A DNA stretch of 64,000 nt. Origin: Anaerolineales bacterium (GTDB taxonomy: Bacteria > Chloroflexota > Anaerolineae > 4572-78 > J111). The notes beneath the pieces are model-generated. The model was given only the letters and a program-made list of their open reading frames with translations, was not told where the DNA came from and made no database searches. Shown piece after piece: positions 42,440 through 50,838 of this stretch. The stretch is from assembly GCA_020634855.1 (NCBI GenBank), contig JACKAU010000010.1:186001-250000 (forward strand). Direction: 5' to 3'. A program made the position numbers and the translations under genes. Each line of letters begins with the position of its first letter. The stretch's first letter is position 1.

Positions 42440-44209
42440 ATGGCATTAAACTCTCTCAATACGGCTACGCCGGTGGGCAAAACAAAAAGTGGATCGCTGG
42501 CGCACTATTTACCTTTTTTGAACTGGTTGGTCAACTATCGGCGGGAAGATTTAGTTGGCGATATGATGGCCGGCCTGATTGTGACGATTATGCTGGTGCC
42601 GCAAGGGATGGCTTATGCCCTGCTGGCCGGACTGCCGCCTGAGGTGGGACTGTATGCCAGCATTGTGCCGCTGATTATCTACGGGTTGTTGGGCACCAGC
42701 CGCACCCTGGCGGTTGGACCGGTGGCCATTGTCTCGCTGCTGGTGGCGACCGGCGTCGCCCCGCTGGCCGAGACGGGCAGCGGCGAATACATTCGCTTGG
42801 CGATCACCCTGGCCTTTCTGGTTGGTATCATTCAACTGGTGATGGGACTGGTCCGGCTGGGATTTTTGGTTAATTTTTTGAGCCATCCGGTGCTAGCCGG
42901 TTTTACCAGCGCTGCCGCCATCGTCATCGGCTTTAGTCAGGTCAAGCACTTGCTGGGACTGTCGATGCCCTCGACCGAGCATTTTTATGAACAGGTGTTT
43001 TACGCTGCGGCCAATTTTACCGCCAGTAATCCGGTCACGGTGGCCATCGGCTTGGCCAGTATCGTGGTTCTCTTTTATTTCAAGCAAGGGTTAGGCCGGC
43101 AGCTTAAACGGCTGGGTGTAGCCGAGCCACTGGTGGTGCCGATTACCAAGTCGGGGCCGTTGATAGTGGTGTTGGGCGGTACGCTGGTAGTGTGGCTGTT
43201 TGGGCTAAACGAGACCGCCGGGGTTTCGATTGTGGGCGATGTGCCGGCGGGACTGCCGCCGCTGAGTCTGCCCTATTTCGATCTGTCGCTGTGGGAGGTG
43301 CTGTTGCCCACGGCGCTGGCCATCAGTTTTGTGGGGTATATGGAAAGTATCTCCGTGGCTAAATCGCTGGCCAGTAAACGCCGTGAGAAGGTGGAGGCTA
43401 ATCAGGAGTTGATTGCCTTGGGGGCGGCTAATTTTGGGGCCACGTTTACCGGCGGCTATCCGGTCACCGGCGGGTTCAGCCGGTCGGTGGTCAACTTTGC
43501 GGCCGGGGCCAATACCGGCCTGGCGTCGATCATCACGGCGGTATTGATTGGGTTGACCGTGGTTTTTCTCACCCCGATTTTCTACTTCTTGCCGAAAGCA
43601 GTGCTGGCGGCGATTATTATCGTAGCCGTGGTCGGGTTAATCGACGTGGCGGCCTTTAAGCACGTCTGGCGTTACAACAAAGCCGATGCGGCTTCGATGA
43701 TCATAACCTTTGGGGCGGTGCTGCTCGTGGGAATCGAAACCGGGATTCTGGTGGGGGCGGCGGCGGCCATTCTGTTGTATGTCTGGCGCACCAGCCGGCC
43801 GCACATGGCCGTTGTTGGCCGTCTGGGTAACAGCGAAACGTATCGTAACGTGCTGCGCCACCAGGTCAAAACCTGCCCGCACGTGCTGACCATCCGCGTT
43901 GACGAGAGCCTTTACTTTGCCAACACCAAGTATCTGGAAGACACCGTATTGCAGATGGTGGCCGATAGGCCGGAGGTCAAACATTTGGTTCTCATTGGCG
44001 CTGCGATCAACTTTATCGACTCCAGTGCGCTGGAAACGCTTGAGTCGCTGATCTCAGAGCTACGCGACGCCGGGGTAGAGTTCCACATGGCGGATATTAA
44101 GGGGCCAGTTATGGATCGATTGCAATCTATCGGCTTTGTGGACGAAGTGGGGAACGATCACATTCATCTCAGCGTCCACGACGCGATGCAGGTGCTTAAT
44201 TGTACTTAA
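42440..44209 (+). CDS. SulP-family anion transporter with STAS domain
   Basis: About 589 residues. It has 10-14 membrane segments with the SulP hallmarks GLIVTIMLVPQGMAYALLAG, ASIVPLIIYGLLGTSRTLAV and GPVAIVSLLVA, then NFGATFTGGYPVTGGFSRS. A cytoplasmic STAS domain covers the last 130 residues (LTIRVDESLYFANTKYLE and INFIDSSALETLESL). It probably imports sulfate, or another anion such as bicarbonate. The start at 42440 (MALNSLNT) has AAGGA 11 bases upstream; the longer frame from 42383 has no ribosome site. A palindromic repeat follows at 44240. Confidence 0.92.
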   Translation: MALNSLNTATPVGKTKSGSLAHYLPFLNWLVNYRREDLVGDMMAGLIVTIMLVPQGMAYALLAGLPPEVGLYASIVPLIIYGLLGTSRTLAVGPVAIVSLLVATGVAPLAETGSGEYIRLAITLAFLVGIIQLVMGLVRLGFLVNFLSHPVLAGFTSAAAIVIGFSQVKHLLGLSMPSTEHFYEQVFYAAANFTASNPVTVAIGLASIVVLFYFKQGLGRQLKRLGVAEPLVVPITKSGPLIVVLGGTLVVWLFGLNETAGVSIVGDVPAGLPPLSLPYFDLSLWEVLLPTALAISFVGYMESISVAKSLASKRREKVEANQELIALGAANFGATFTGGYPVTGGFSRSVVNFAAGANTGLASIITAVLIGLTVVFLTPIFYFLPKAVLAAIIIVAVVGLIDVAAFKHVWRYNKADAASMIITFGAVLLVGIETGILVGAAAAILLYVWRTSRPHMAVVGRLGNSETYRNVLRHQVKTCPHVLTIRVDESLYFANTKYLEDTVLQMVADRPEVKHLVLIGAAINFIDSSALETLESLISELRDAGVEFHMADIKGPVMDRLQSIGFVDEVGNDHIHLSVHDAMQVLNCT

Positions 44210-44239
44210 CTTCCTGTTGAGACCTTACAGGTTTCCGAC

Positions 44240-44325
44240 GACAGACCGCCGACCGGTGACCGCCGAACTTCAACGAACATACTTATTTTTCGGCGGTCGG
44301 CAGTCAGTGAGCAGCGGTCAATCGG
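44240..44325. repeat. Palindromic repeat family 1, copy B
   Basis: Reverse orientation relative to copy A. GACCGCCGAA (44258-44267) and TTCGGCGGTC (44289-44298) form the core, with loop sequence CTTCAACGAACATACTTATT matching the reverse complement of copy A at most positions. The 250-base gap it lies in holds no gene. Confidence 0.75.
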
Positions 44326-44464
44326 CTTAACGTCAATTTTGAAGGTTCGTATCGGTCAAAGGGAAAGGGTTTCCTTTAGTAAGATTCTGGTGTTGCCACT
44401 CTCCAAATAGGCAGTTGCCAAATTTCAATTAATTGGTATCATGCCTGGATAATGGAGAGTTGCG

Positions 44465-44779
44465 ATGTCATTAAGATTAATTGAAAGCGGTGAACAAATT
44501 TCGTTCGGTGACCGAACCGAATTAATTGTGGGCCGGCTTCATAAAGACGAGATGCCCGATATCGATTTGGAGCCGCACGGCGGCAAGCAGTTGGGGGTTT
44601 CGCGTCGGCACAGCCGGATTCTACGCAAAGACGGCCAATGGTATATCGAGGATTTGGACAGCACTAACGGTACATTTGTCAACGGCGTTCAAATTCTGCC
44701 CCGCCAACTGACGGCTATCCATCCCGGTGATTATCTGCGTTTGGGCACGATGGAGATACAGTTTGGCGCGGAAGGGTAA
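44465..44779 (+). CDS. Stand-alone FHA domain protein
   Basis: 104 residues, almost entirely one forkhead-associated domain. LIVGRLHKDEMPDIDL, GVSRRHSRILRKDGQWYI and DLDSTNGTFVNGVQI contain the phosphothreonine-binding Arg, Ser and Asn residues. It likely docks threonine-phosphorylated proteins made by a Ser/Thr kinase; none is adjacent. The ribosome site GGAGAG lies 6 bases upstream. A terminator follows at 44810. Confidence 0.92.
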   Translation: MSLRLIESGEQISFGDRTELIVGRLHKDEMPDIDLEPHGGKQLGVSRRHSRILRKDGQWYIEDLDSTNGTFVNGVQILPRQLTAIHPGDYLRLGTMEIQFGAEG

Positions 44780-44809
44780 CCGGTTGTTGAACCCAGAAAA
44801 TAGTGGCAA

Positions 44810-44838
44810 AACCTCGCTCACCACAGCGGGGTTTTTTC
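44810..44838 (+). terminator. Rho-independent terminator after the FHA gene
   Basis: AACCTCGCT (44810-44818) pairs with AGCGGGGTT (44825-44833) with one wobble, followed by T6. Confidence 0.82.
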
Positions 44839-44911
44839 TTGAAAAACAGTTGCGTGAAACTGAGGGGATGGGTAAGATACGCTTTGACCTTTTTTGCAGA
44901 ATTGCTAGCCG

Positions 44912-46213
44912 ATGACTAAACAAAATTCCGAACCAATCTCCTTCACCGCCCGCTTAATCCTTATCGTTGTTGGACTATTGGCGCCACTGCTGTTGCTGGA
45001 AATGGCGATTCGGCTGGTGGGGTTGGCCCCGCCGCCGCAGCCGAACCCGTCGATCTGGGAGGCGCACCCGCTGTTCGGCTGGTGGCATATTCCTTATAGC
45101 GGCGGCGTTTTTCACAGCGATTACAATGAGTTTGAAGCCGACGTGCGCGTCAATGCTCGCGGTCTGCGGGATCGAGACATCGGTTACGATAATCCTGACG
45201 GCGCTTTTCGGGTGCTGTCGCTGGCTGATTCTTTTGGCGAGGCGCTGCAAGTCAATCTCGACCAGACTTACCACAAGCAGCTTGAAGGGCTACTAGCCGA
45301 CTCGCTTGATCAACCGGTCGAGGTGCTAAATGCCGGCGTCGGTGGTTGGGGTACAGATCAGGAGGCTATCTTTTACGTAGCCGAGGGGTTTCGGTATGAG
45401 CCGGATGTGGTCTTGCTGGCCTTCTTCATTAGAAATGATGCCGTCAATAACTACGGCCCGCTAGAGATCGAGCGCAACGGGGGCAGCCAGCAGAAAGAAT
45501 TCTTTACGCTGTCGCCAAGCGGCGAATTACAGCCGCCGCCCGTTCAAGAGGAGGTAGCCGAGCTTGAACGCACAGCCTTGCAAACCAATCCGCAGCAGGT
45601 CGCGCCGCAGCTTGACGATGATCATCAACCGCCGCTGCTGGGCGCGGCCGATACGCTGTGGCGTTGGTCGGCGCTTTACCGTTTCTTGATGCCGTATTTG
45701 CGCGACATTCCGCCGGTGGTGCAGCAACTTGGCCCCAGCGGAATTTTGGGGGGCGAGGCGGTGATCCGGGCCAAACATCCCAGCGTGCCTATTCCTTTTT
45801 TTGTGTATCAAGACCCGCCCGATGAGCGGTTTGCAGCGGCTTGGGATGTGACTGAGGCGATTATCCGCCGGCTGCGCGACGAGGTCGAACAACGGGGCTC
45901 GCGGCTGGCGGTGGTCGTTATCGGTGCGCCGGAGCAGGTTTACCCCGAAGCCTGGGAGCGAACGCTGGCGGCCAATCCTACCATGCAAAACCTCAACTTA
46001 GACCTCGACGCGCCCAACCACCGCCTCGACGCGTTTCTCACCGCTGAGGGCATCGCCCATCTTGATTTGCTGCCCATCTTTCGCGACGCGGCCGCCCAAC
46101 CCGATACACCGCCGCTGCACTTTCGCCACGACCAGCACTGGACGCCCGCCGGACATCGCTTGGCGGCTGAGTCAATCAGCGAGTTTCTTAGTGATCAGGG
46201 TTGGCTTGACTAG
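44912..46213 (+). CDS. Membrane-anchored SGNH/GDSL hydrolase-like protein
   Basis: 433 residues. One N-terminal membrane segment (ARLILIVVGLLAPLLLLEMA), then an extracytoplasmic SGNH-like domain. Block I is LSLADSFGEALQV (Ser), block III NAGVGGWGTDQE, a mid segment FFIRNDAVNNYG, and block V FRHDQHWTPAGH carrying the Asp/His pair. A 90-residue Pro/Gln-rich insertion lies between blocks III and V. Relatives (AlgX/AlgJ-like) acetylate or deacetylate surface polysaccharides, which would suit the glycan genes elsewhere in the window; this is inference. Confidence 0.82.
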   Translation: MTKQNSEPISFTARLILIVVGLLAPLLLLEMAIRLVGLAPPPQPNPSIWEAHPLFGWWHIPYSGGVFHSDYNEFEADVRVNARGLRDRDIGYDNPDGAFRVLSLADSFGEALQVNLDQTYHKQLEGLLADSLDQPVEVLNAGVGGWGTDQEAIFYVAEGFRYEPDVVLLAFFIRNDAVNNYGPLEIERNGGSQQKEFFTLSPSGELQPPPVQEEVAELERTALQTNPQQVAPQLDDDHQPPLLGAADTLWRWSALYRFLMPYLRDIPPVVQQLGPSGILGGEAVIRAKHPSVPIPFFVYQDPPDERFAAAWDVTEAIIRRLRDEVEQRGSRLAVVVIGAPEQVYPEAWERTLAANPTMQNLNLDLDAPNHRLDAFLTAEGIAHLDLLPIFRDAAAQPDTPPLHFRHDQHWTPAGHRLAAESISEFLSDQGWLD

Positions 46214-46239
46214 ACTCGCCCTCACACCCCCACGCACCG

Positions 46240-46269
46240 TTTCAATTTATTCTGACCGTGGTGTATAAT
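46240..46269 (+). promoter_or_regulatory. Candidate promoter of lepA
   Basis: TATAAT at 46264-46269, preceded 17-18 bases upstream by TTTCAA/TTCAAT (46240-46246). The -35 match is moderate. Confidence 0.5.
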
Positions 46270-46307
46270 TTTACTTTATCTCTAAACTAAAAAACCTAGA
46301 ACTGAAA

Positions 46308-48128
46308 ATGGATCAAACACATATTAGAAATTTTTGTATCATCGCTCATATCGACCACGGGAAGAGTACCCTGGCCGACCGTATGCTGCAGCGCACCGGA
46401 ACCATCTCCGAGCGGGAAATGCAGGAGCAGGTGCTCGATGGGATGGATTTGGAGCGGGAAAAAGGGGTCACCATCAAGGCTTCGGCGGTGCGGATGGCCT
46501 ACACCGCCGGCGACGGCCAGGCCTATCAGCTCAACCTGATCGACACGCCTGGCCACGTGGATTTTACTTACGAAGTCAGCCGGGCGTTGGCCGCGTGCGA
46601 AGGTGCGATTTTGGTGGTCGATGCGACCCAGGGGATTCAGGCCCAAACGCTGGCCAACCTTTATCTGGCCCTTGATTACAATCTGGAGATTATTCCGGTG
46701 GTCAACAAAGTCGATCTGGCTTCGGCCCGGCCCGATGAAGTGGCCCAGGAAATCGAAGACCTGATCGGCCTCGATGCGGCCGATGTGCTGGCGGTGAGCG
46801 CCAAAACCGGGGAGGGCGTTGATGCCTTGCTGGAAAAGCTGATCGAGCGGGTTCCGCCGCCCAAAGGCGATGCGGACGCCCCGCCTCGCGCCCTGATTTT
46901 CGACAGCCACTATGACGCCTATAAGGGCGTGATCGCTTATGTGCGTGTTGTTGATGGCAAATTGAATAAAAAAGATGACCTCCATTTGATCGCCACTAAA
47001 CGGACGGTCGAACCGCTGGAAGTCGGCATTTTTCAGCCGGGGATGAAGCCGATCAATCAGTTGAGTACCGGCGAAGTCGGTTATGTGGCCACGGGCTTGA
47101 AAACGATTCGGGATGTGCGGGTCGGCGATACTTTCACGCTACAATCGATTATCGATGAGGGCGGCGCTAACCGGATCAAACCGCTGGCGGGCTACGAACC
47201 GATCAAGCCGATGGTTTTCGCCGGCTTCTTCCCGACGGAATCCGACGATTACACCTTGCTGAAAGATGCTTTGGAAAAACTGCAACTCAACGATGCCTCG
47301 CTCATTTACGAGCCGGAAACGAGCCAGGCCTTGGGCTTTGGTTTTCGGGTGGGTTTTTTGGGGTTGTTCCACATGGAAATTATTCAGGAGCGGTTGGAGC
47401 GGGAGTATGATCTCGATCTGCTGGCGACCGCGCCCAGCGTTGAGTATGAAATTCTCAGAAAAGACGGCGAAGTGGTCATTATCGACAACCCGGCCGATCT
47501 GCCCGACCCGAACTACATCGACACCATTGCCGAACCGTGGATGCACATCAGTATCTACACCCCCGCCGATTACATCGGCCCTATTATGGAGATCACCACC
47601 CGGCGGCGCGGTGAGTTCATTAAAATGGAATATCTGGACGAAACGCGGGTGCTGATGGAGTATCTGATTCCGCTGTCGGAGATGATTGTCGATTACTATG
47701 ATCAGCTTAAGAGCGTGACGCGGGGCTATGCCTCACTCGATTATCGGTTTGACAATTACCGGCCCGGCGATCTGGTCAAGTTGGAGGTGCTGGTCAACGG
47801 CGAGCCGGTCGATGCCCTGAGCGTGATTGTTCACCGCGAACAGAGCTATCCGCGCGGTCAAAAGTTGGTCAGCAAACTCAAAGATGTCATCCCCCGCCAA
47901 ATGTTTGTGGTGCCAATTCAGGCGGCAGTCGGCAAGAAGGTCATTAGCCGGGCTAACGTGAAAGCGCTGCGAAAAGATGTGCTGGCCAAATGTTACGGGG
48001 GCGATATTACCCGCAAGCGCAAACTACTGGAAAAGCAGAAAAAGGGGAAGAAACGGATGAAAATGGTCGGCAGCGTCGAGATTCCGCAGGAGGCGTTTAT
48101 GACGGTGCTGAGTTTGGGTGAAGATTAA
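46308..48128 (+). CDS. lepA: Elongation factor 4 (LepA)
   Basis: 606 residues, standard length. Translational GTPase that back-translocates or rescues stalled ribosomes. G1 HIDHGKSTLADR, the switch region EREKGVTIKAS, G3 DTPGHVDFTYEV, G4 NKVDL; then domains II, III, V and the LepA-specific C-terminal domain (RANVKALRKDVLAKCYGGD and TRKRKLLEKQKKGKKRMK). ATG at 46308, with a weak ribosome site. The assignment is certain. A palindromic repeat follows at 48147. Confidence 0.98.
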   Translation: MDQTHIRNFCIIAHIDHGKSTLADRMLQRTGTISEREMQEQVLDGMDLEREKGVTIKASAVRMAYTAGDGQAYQLNLIDTPGHVDFTYEVSRALAACEGAILVVDATQGIQAQTLANLYLALDYNLEIIPVVNKVDLASARPDEVAQEIEDLIGLDAADVLAVSAKTGEGVDALLEKLIERVPPPKGDADAPPRALIFDSHYDAYKGVIAYVRVVDGKLNKKDDLHLIATKRTVEPLEVGIFQPGMKPINQLSTGEVGYVATGLKTIRDVRVGDTFTLQSIIDEGGANRIKPLAGYEPIKPMVFAGFFPTESDDYTLLKDALEKLQLNDASLIYEPETSQALGFGFRVGFLGLFHMEIIQERLEREYDLDLLATAPSVEYEILRKDGEVVIIDNPADLPDPNYIDTIAEPWMHISIYTPADYIGPIMEITTRRRGEFIKMEYLDETRVLMEYLIPLSEMIVDYYDQLKSVTRGYASLDYRFDNYRPGDLVKLEVLVNGEPVDALSVIVHREQSYPRGQKLVSKLKDVIPRQMFVVPIQAAVGKKVISRANVKALRKDVLAKCYGGDITRKRKLLEKQKKGKKRMKMVGSVEIPQEAFMTVLSLGED

Positions 48129-48146
48129 TCGAAGACGGGAATTACC

Positions 48147-48196
48147 GGAGCGACAAAGTTTACTTTGTCTGACAAAGCAAGCTTTGTCGCTCCAGG
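48147..48196. repeat. Palindromic repeat family 2, copy 2
   Basis: GGAGCGACAAAG at the left and CTTTGTCGCTCC at the right flank internal TTTACTTTGTC and GACAAAGC pieces, giving nested palindromes. It lies between the lepA stop and the carboxypeptidase start. If translated in frame it would add a spurious 15-residue extension to the next gene. Confidence 0.7.
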
Positions 48197-48209
48197 TTTG
48201 GTATTTTCA

Positions 48210-49727
48210 ATGGAGGCTCTATTGCAAGCAAAATTAGATACGCTCAATTCAAAACTGAAAGATATTCAAAATATCAACCACGCGGCGGCGGTGTTGGGCT
48301 GGGATCAGCAAACCTATATGCCGCCCGGCGGCGCGGCGGCCCGGGCCGAGCAGCTTAGCACGCTCAGTAAAATCAGCCACGAAATGTTCACCGCCGCCGA
48401 AATCGGTGAGTTGCTGGCGGATTTGGCCCAGGCCGAGTTCGATTACGACTCGGATGAGGCCAGCCTGATTCGGGTGATCCAACGCGATTATGATAAAGCG
48501 CGTAAACTGCCGCCGAAATTGGTCGAAGAGATGAGCCGCACCTTTTCAATGGGGCAGCAGGTGTGGACCAAAGCCCGGGCCGAAAAGGATTTCTCGCAAT
48601 TTCAAGATATCCTGGCCAAAATTGTTGACCTCAATATCCAGGTGGCCGAGGCTTACGGCTATGAGGAGAGCATTTATGATGCCCTACTCGACCAGTACGA
48701 GCCGGATATGAAGGCGTCTGACGTGCAACAGGTGTTCGACGAACTCAAGGCCGAACTGGTGCCGTTGGTGCAGGCTATTGCCGAGCATCAAGAAGTGGTC
48801 GATGATTTTGTTTTGCAGCAGGAGTTCGATGAGCAAACTCAGTGGGACTTTGGCCTGCTGCCGTTACAAGCGATTGGCTTCGATATGCAGCGAGGGCGGC
48901 AGGATAAATCGGCCCATCCGTTTACCACCAGTTTCTCTACTAACGATGTGCGGATCACTACTCGGTTTCATCGAGAAATGATCGCCTCCGCCTTGTTTGG
49001 AACGCTGCATGAAGGCGGACACGCGCTTTACGAGCAAAACAGCGACCCGACTCTGGAAGGTACTCCGCTGGCCGGAGGGACGTCGCTAGGGGTCCACGAA
49101 TCGCAATCGCGGTTGTGGGAAAACGTGGTAGGGCGTAGCCGTGAGTTCTGGCAATTCTACTACCCTAAATTACAAGAATTTTTCCCCAAGCAGTTCGGCG
49201 CAGTTGATCGCGAGGTGTTTTATCGGGCCATCAATAAATCTAAGCCGTCACTGATTCGAGTTGAAGCCGATGAAGTAACCTACAACTTGCACATTTTTCT
49301 GCGGTTCGAGTTGGAGCAGGCGCTGTTGACCAACAGCCTGAAGGTGGCCGATCTGCCGGAGGCCTGGAACGCTAAAATGGAGTCGTACCTGGGCTTAACG
49401 CCGCCCGACGACGCCAAGGGCGTGCTACAAGATATCCATTGGTCGGGTGGGATGATGGGCTATTTTCCCACGTATACCTTGGGCAACATTCTATCGCTGC
49501 AATTCTACAGCCAGACCCTAAAAGATCTTCCCGATTTGCCGGAGCAGTTTGCCAAGGGTGAGTTTGGAGCGCTGCTGGAGTGGTTTAGAGAGCATATTCA
49601 CCGGCACGGTCGAAAATTCACCGCCAATGAATTGATCCAACGAGTCACCGGCGATGACGGGATCAAGGCCGGACCTTATCTCAATTATATCAAGCGCAAA
49701 TATTCGGAAATTTATGAATTAGCGTAA
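48210..49727 (+). CDS. M32 family metallocarboxypeptidase
   Basis: 505 residues from the chosen start MEALLQAKLD, which matches where the family begins. The zinc site HEGGH lies at residues 267-271 (GTLHEGGHALYEQN), with the downstream glutamate region GTSLGVHESQSRLWENVVG, and DQQTYMPPGGAAARAEQ near the N-terminus. It removes C-terminal residues from peptides in the cytoplasm. An in-frame start at 48165 is rejected because that extension is encoded by a palindromic repeat. It sits alone between lepA and miaA. Confidence 0.93.
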   Translation: MEALLQAKLDTLNSKLKDIQNINHAAAVLGWDQQTYMPPGGAAARAEQLSTLSKISHEMFTAAEIGELLADLAQAEFDYDSDEASLIRVIQRDYDKARKLPPKLVEEMSRTFSMGQQVWTKARAEKDFSQFQDILAKIVDLNIQVAEAYGYEESIYDALLDQYEPDMKASDVQQVFDELKAELVPLVQAIAEHQEVVDDFVLQQEFDEQTQWDFGLLPLQAIGFDMQRGRQDKSAHPFTTSFSTNDVRITTRFHREMIASALFGTLHEGGHALYEQNSDPTLEGTPLAGGTSLGVHESQSRLWENVVGRSREFWQFYYPKLQEFFPKQFGAVDREVFYRAINKSKPSLIRVEADEVTYNLHIFLRFELEQALLTNSLKVADLPEAWNAKMESYLGLTPPDDAKGVLQDIHWSGGMMGYFPTYTLGNILSLQFYSQTLKDLPDLPEQFAKGEFGALLEWFREHIHRHGRKFTANELIQRVTGDDGIKAGPYLNYIKRKYSEIYELA

Positions 49728-49732
49728 TATCG

Positions 49733-49805
49733 CTGGCCGGCCGTTGATCGCTGACCACCGAAAAACGGAGACGTTGTTGACCTTCGGTGGTCGGCGGTTG
49801 GTCGG
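49733..49805. repeat. Palindromic repeat family 1, copy C
   Basis: GACCACCGAA (49753-49762) and TTCGGTGGTC (49783-49792) form the core stem. Relative to copies A and B the G-C pair at the third-from-centre position of CCGCCG has changed to A-T on both sides (compensatory), so the hairpin is kept. It is located just before miaA. Confidence 0.7.
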
Positions 49806-49887
49806 AATAGAGAATTCTGTCCCAAATCGAGGATTGGCCTGTCAGCACAATCAGCGATTTGTCCGATTATCCCCTGTTATTTTTCCT

Positions 49888-50838
49888 ATGACCAAAAAAC
49901 CTTTACTCGTTCTCGTTGGGCCTACGGCGGTGGGCAAGACGGCGCTTTCGGTGCAACTGGCCCGCGATTTGGATATCGAAATTATCTCTGCCGATTCGCG
50001 GCAGATTTATCGAGGGCTTGATATCGGCACGGCTAAAGCCACGCCGGAGGAGCAGGCGCTTGTTCCCCACCATTTGATCGATGTCGTCCATCCCGATCAG
50101 GTGATGTCTGCCGCCGATTTTCAAGAACGAGCCTATACCGTTATCGAGGCGATTCACGAACGAGGTCGCTTGCCGGCGCTGGTCGGCGGCACGGGCCAAT
50201 GGGTGCAGGCGGTGGTCGAGGGTTGGAGCATTCCACGGGTGCCGCCGGACCCGGAACTACGGGCCGAATTGGAGGCGCTGGCGGAAATGGAGGGCGGTCA
50301 GGCGCTGCACGACCGGCTGGCGGCGGTCGATCTGGCAGCGGCGGAAAAGATCCACCCTCATAATATCAGGCGAGTGATCCGGGCCTTGGAAGTCTATGAA
50401 AAAACCGGTATTCCGATTAGTCAGCATCAGGCTAAGCGAGGGCAGCGATTTCATACGCTGCAAATTGGGTTGACAATGCCGCGTGAGTTGCTGTATGAGC
50501 GCATCGACCGGCGGATTGACCAGATGATGGCGATGGGACTGCTCGATGAAGTTCGCCGATTGGTGGAGGCCGGGTATGGGTTGGATCTGCCGGCGATGTC
50601 CGGGCTGGGCTACCGGCAGATGGGGCAGTTTATAGTAGGGGAGATTAGTTTAGATGAAGCGGTGGCCTTGATCAAAAAAGAAACGCGCCGGTTTGTCCGG
50701 CAGCAGTTCAATTGGTTTCGATTAGAAGACGAGCGTATCCACTGGTTTGCGCTGGATGAGGCCAGTTTGGCCGGTTGTTACCGGGAAATTTGTGATTTAG
50801 TCCAATCCCGGTTAAAGGATCAGTCTGCGATTATTTAA
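49888..50838 (+). CDS. miaA: tRNA dimethylallyltransferase
   Basis: 316 residues from ATG 49888. Adds a dimethylallyl group to A37 of tRNAs reading UNN codons. P-loop LVGPTAVGKTALSVQLA, DIEIISADSRQIYRGLDIGT, HHLIDVVHPDQVMSAADF, GGTGQWVQAVVEGW, and AMSGLGYRQMGQF with RQQFNWFR at the end. The longer in-frame start at 49744 runs through a palindromic repeat and is rejected. The last 27 bases overlap the end of the convergent response-regulator gene. Confidence 0.96.
   Translation: MTKKPLLVLVGPTAVGKTALSVQLARDLDIEIISADSRQIYRGLDIGTAKATPEEQALVPHHLIDVVHPDQVMSAADFQERAYTVIEAIHERGRLPALVGGTGQWVQAVVEGWSIPRVPPDPELRAELEALAEMEGGQALHDRLAAVDLAAAEKIHPHNIRRVIRALEVYEKTGIPISQHQAKRGQRFHTLQIGLTMPRELLYERIDRRIDQMMAMGLLDEVRRLVEAGYGLDLPAMSGLGYRQMGQFIVGEISLDEAVALIKKETRRFVRQQFNWFRLEDERIHWFALDEASLAGCYREICDLVQSRLKDQSAII

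Noticed and set aside
48165..48209. In-frame N-terminal extension of the M32 carboxypeptidase
   Set aside because: The extra 15 codons are encoded by a palindromic repeat and do not match the family; ATG 48210 matches the usual N-terminus.
49744..49887. Longer miaA start
   Set aside because: The extension runs through a palindromic repeat and has no ribosome site; the family begins at the MTKKPLLVLVGPTAVGKT region.
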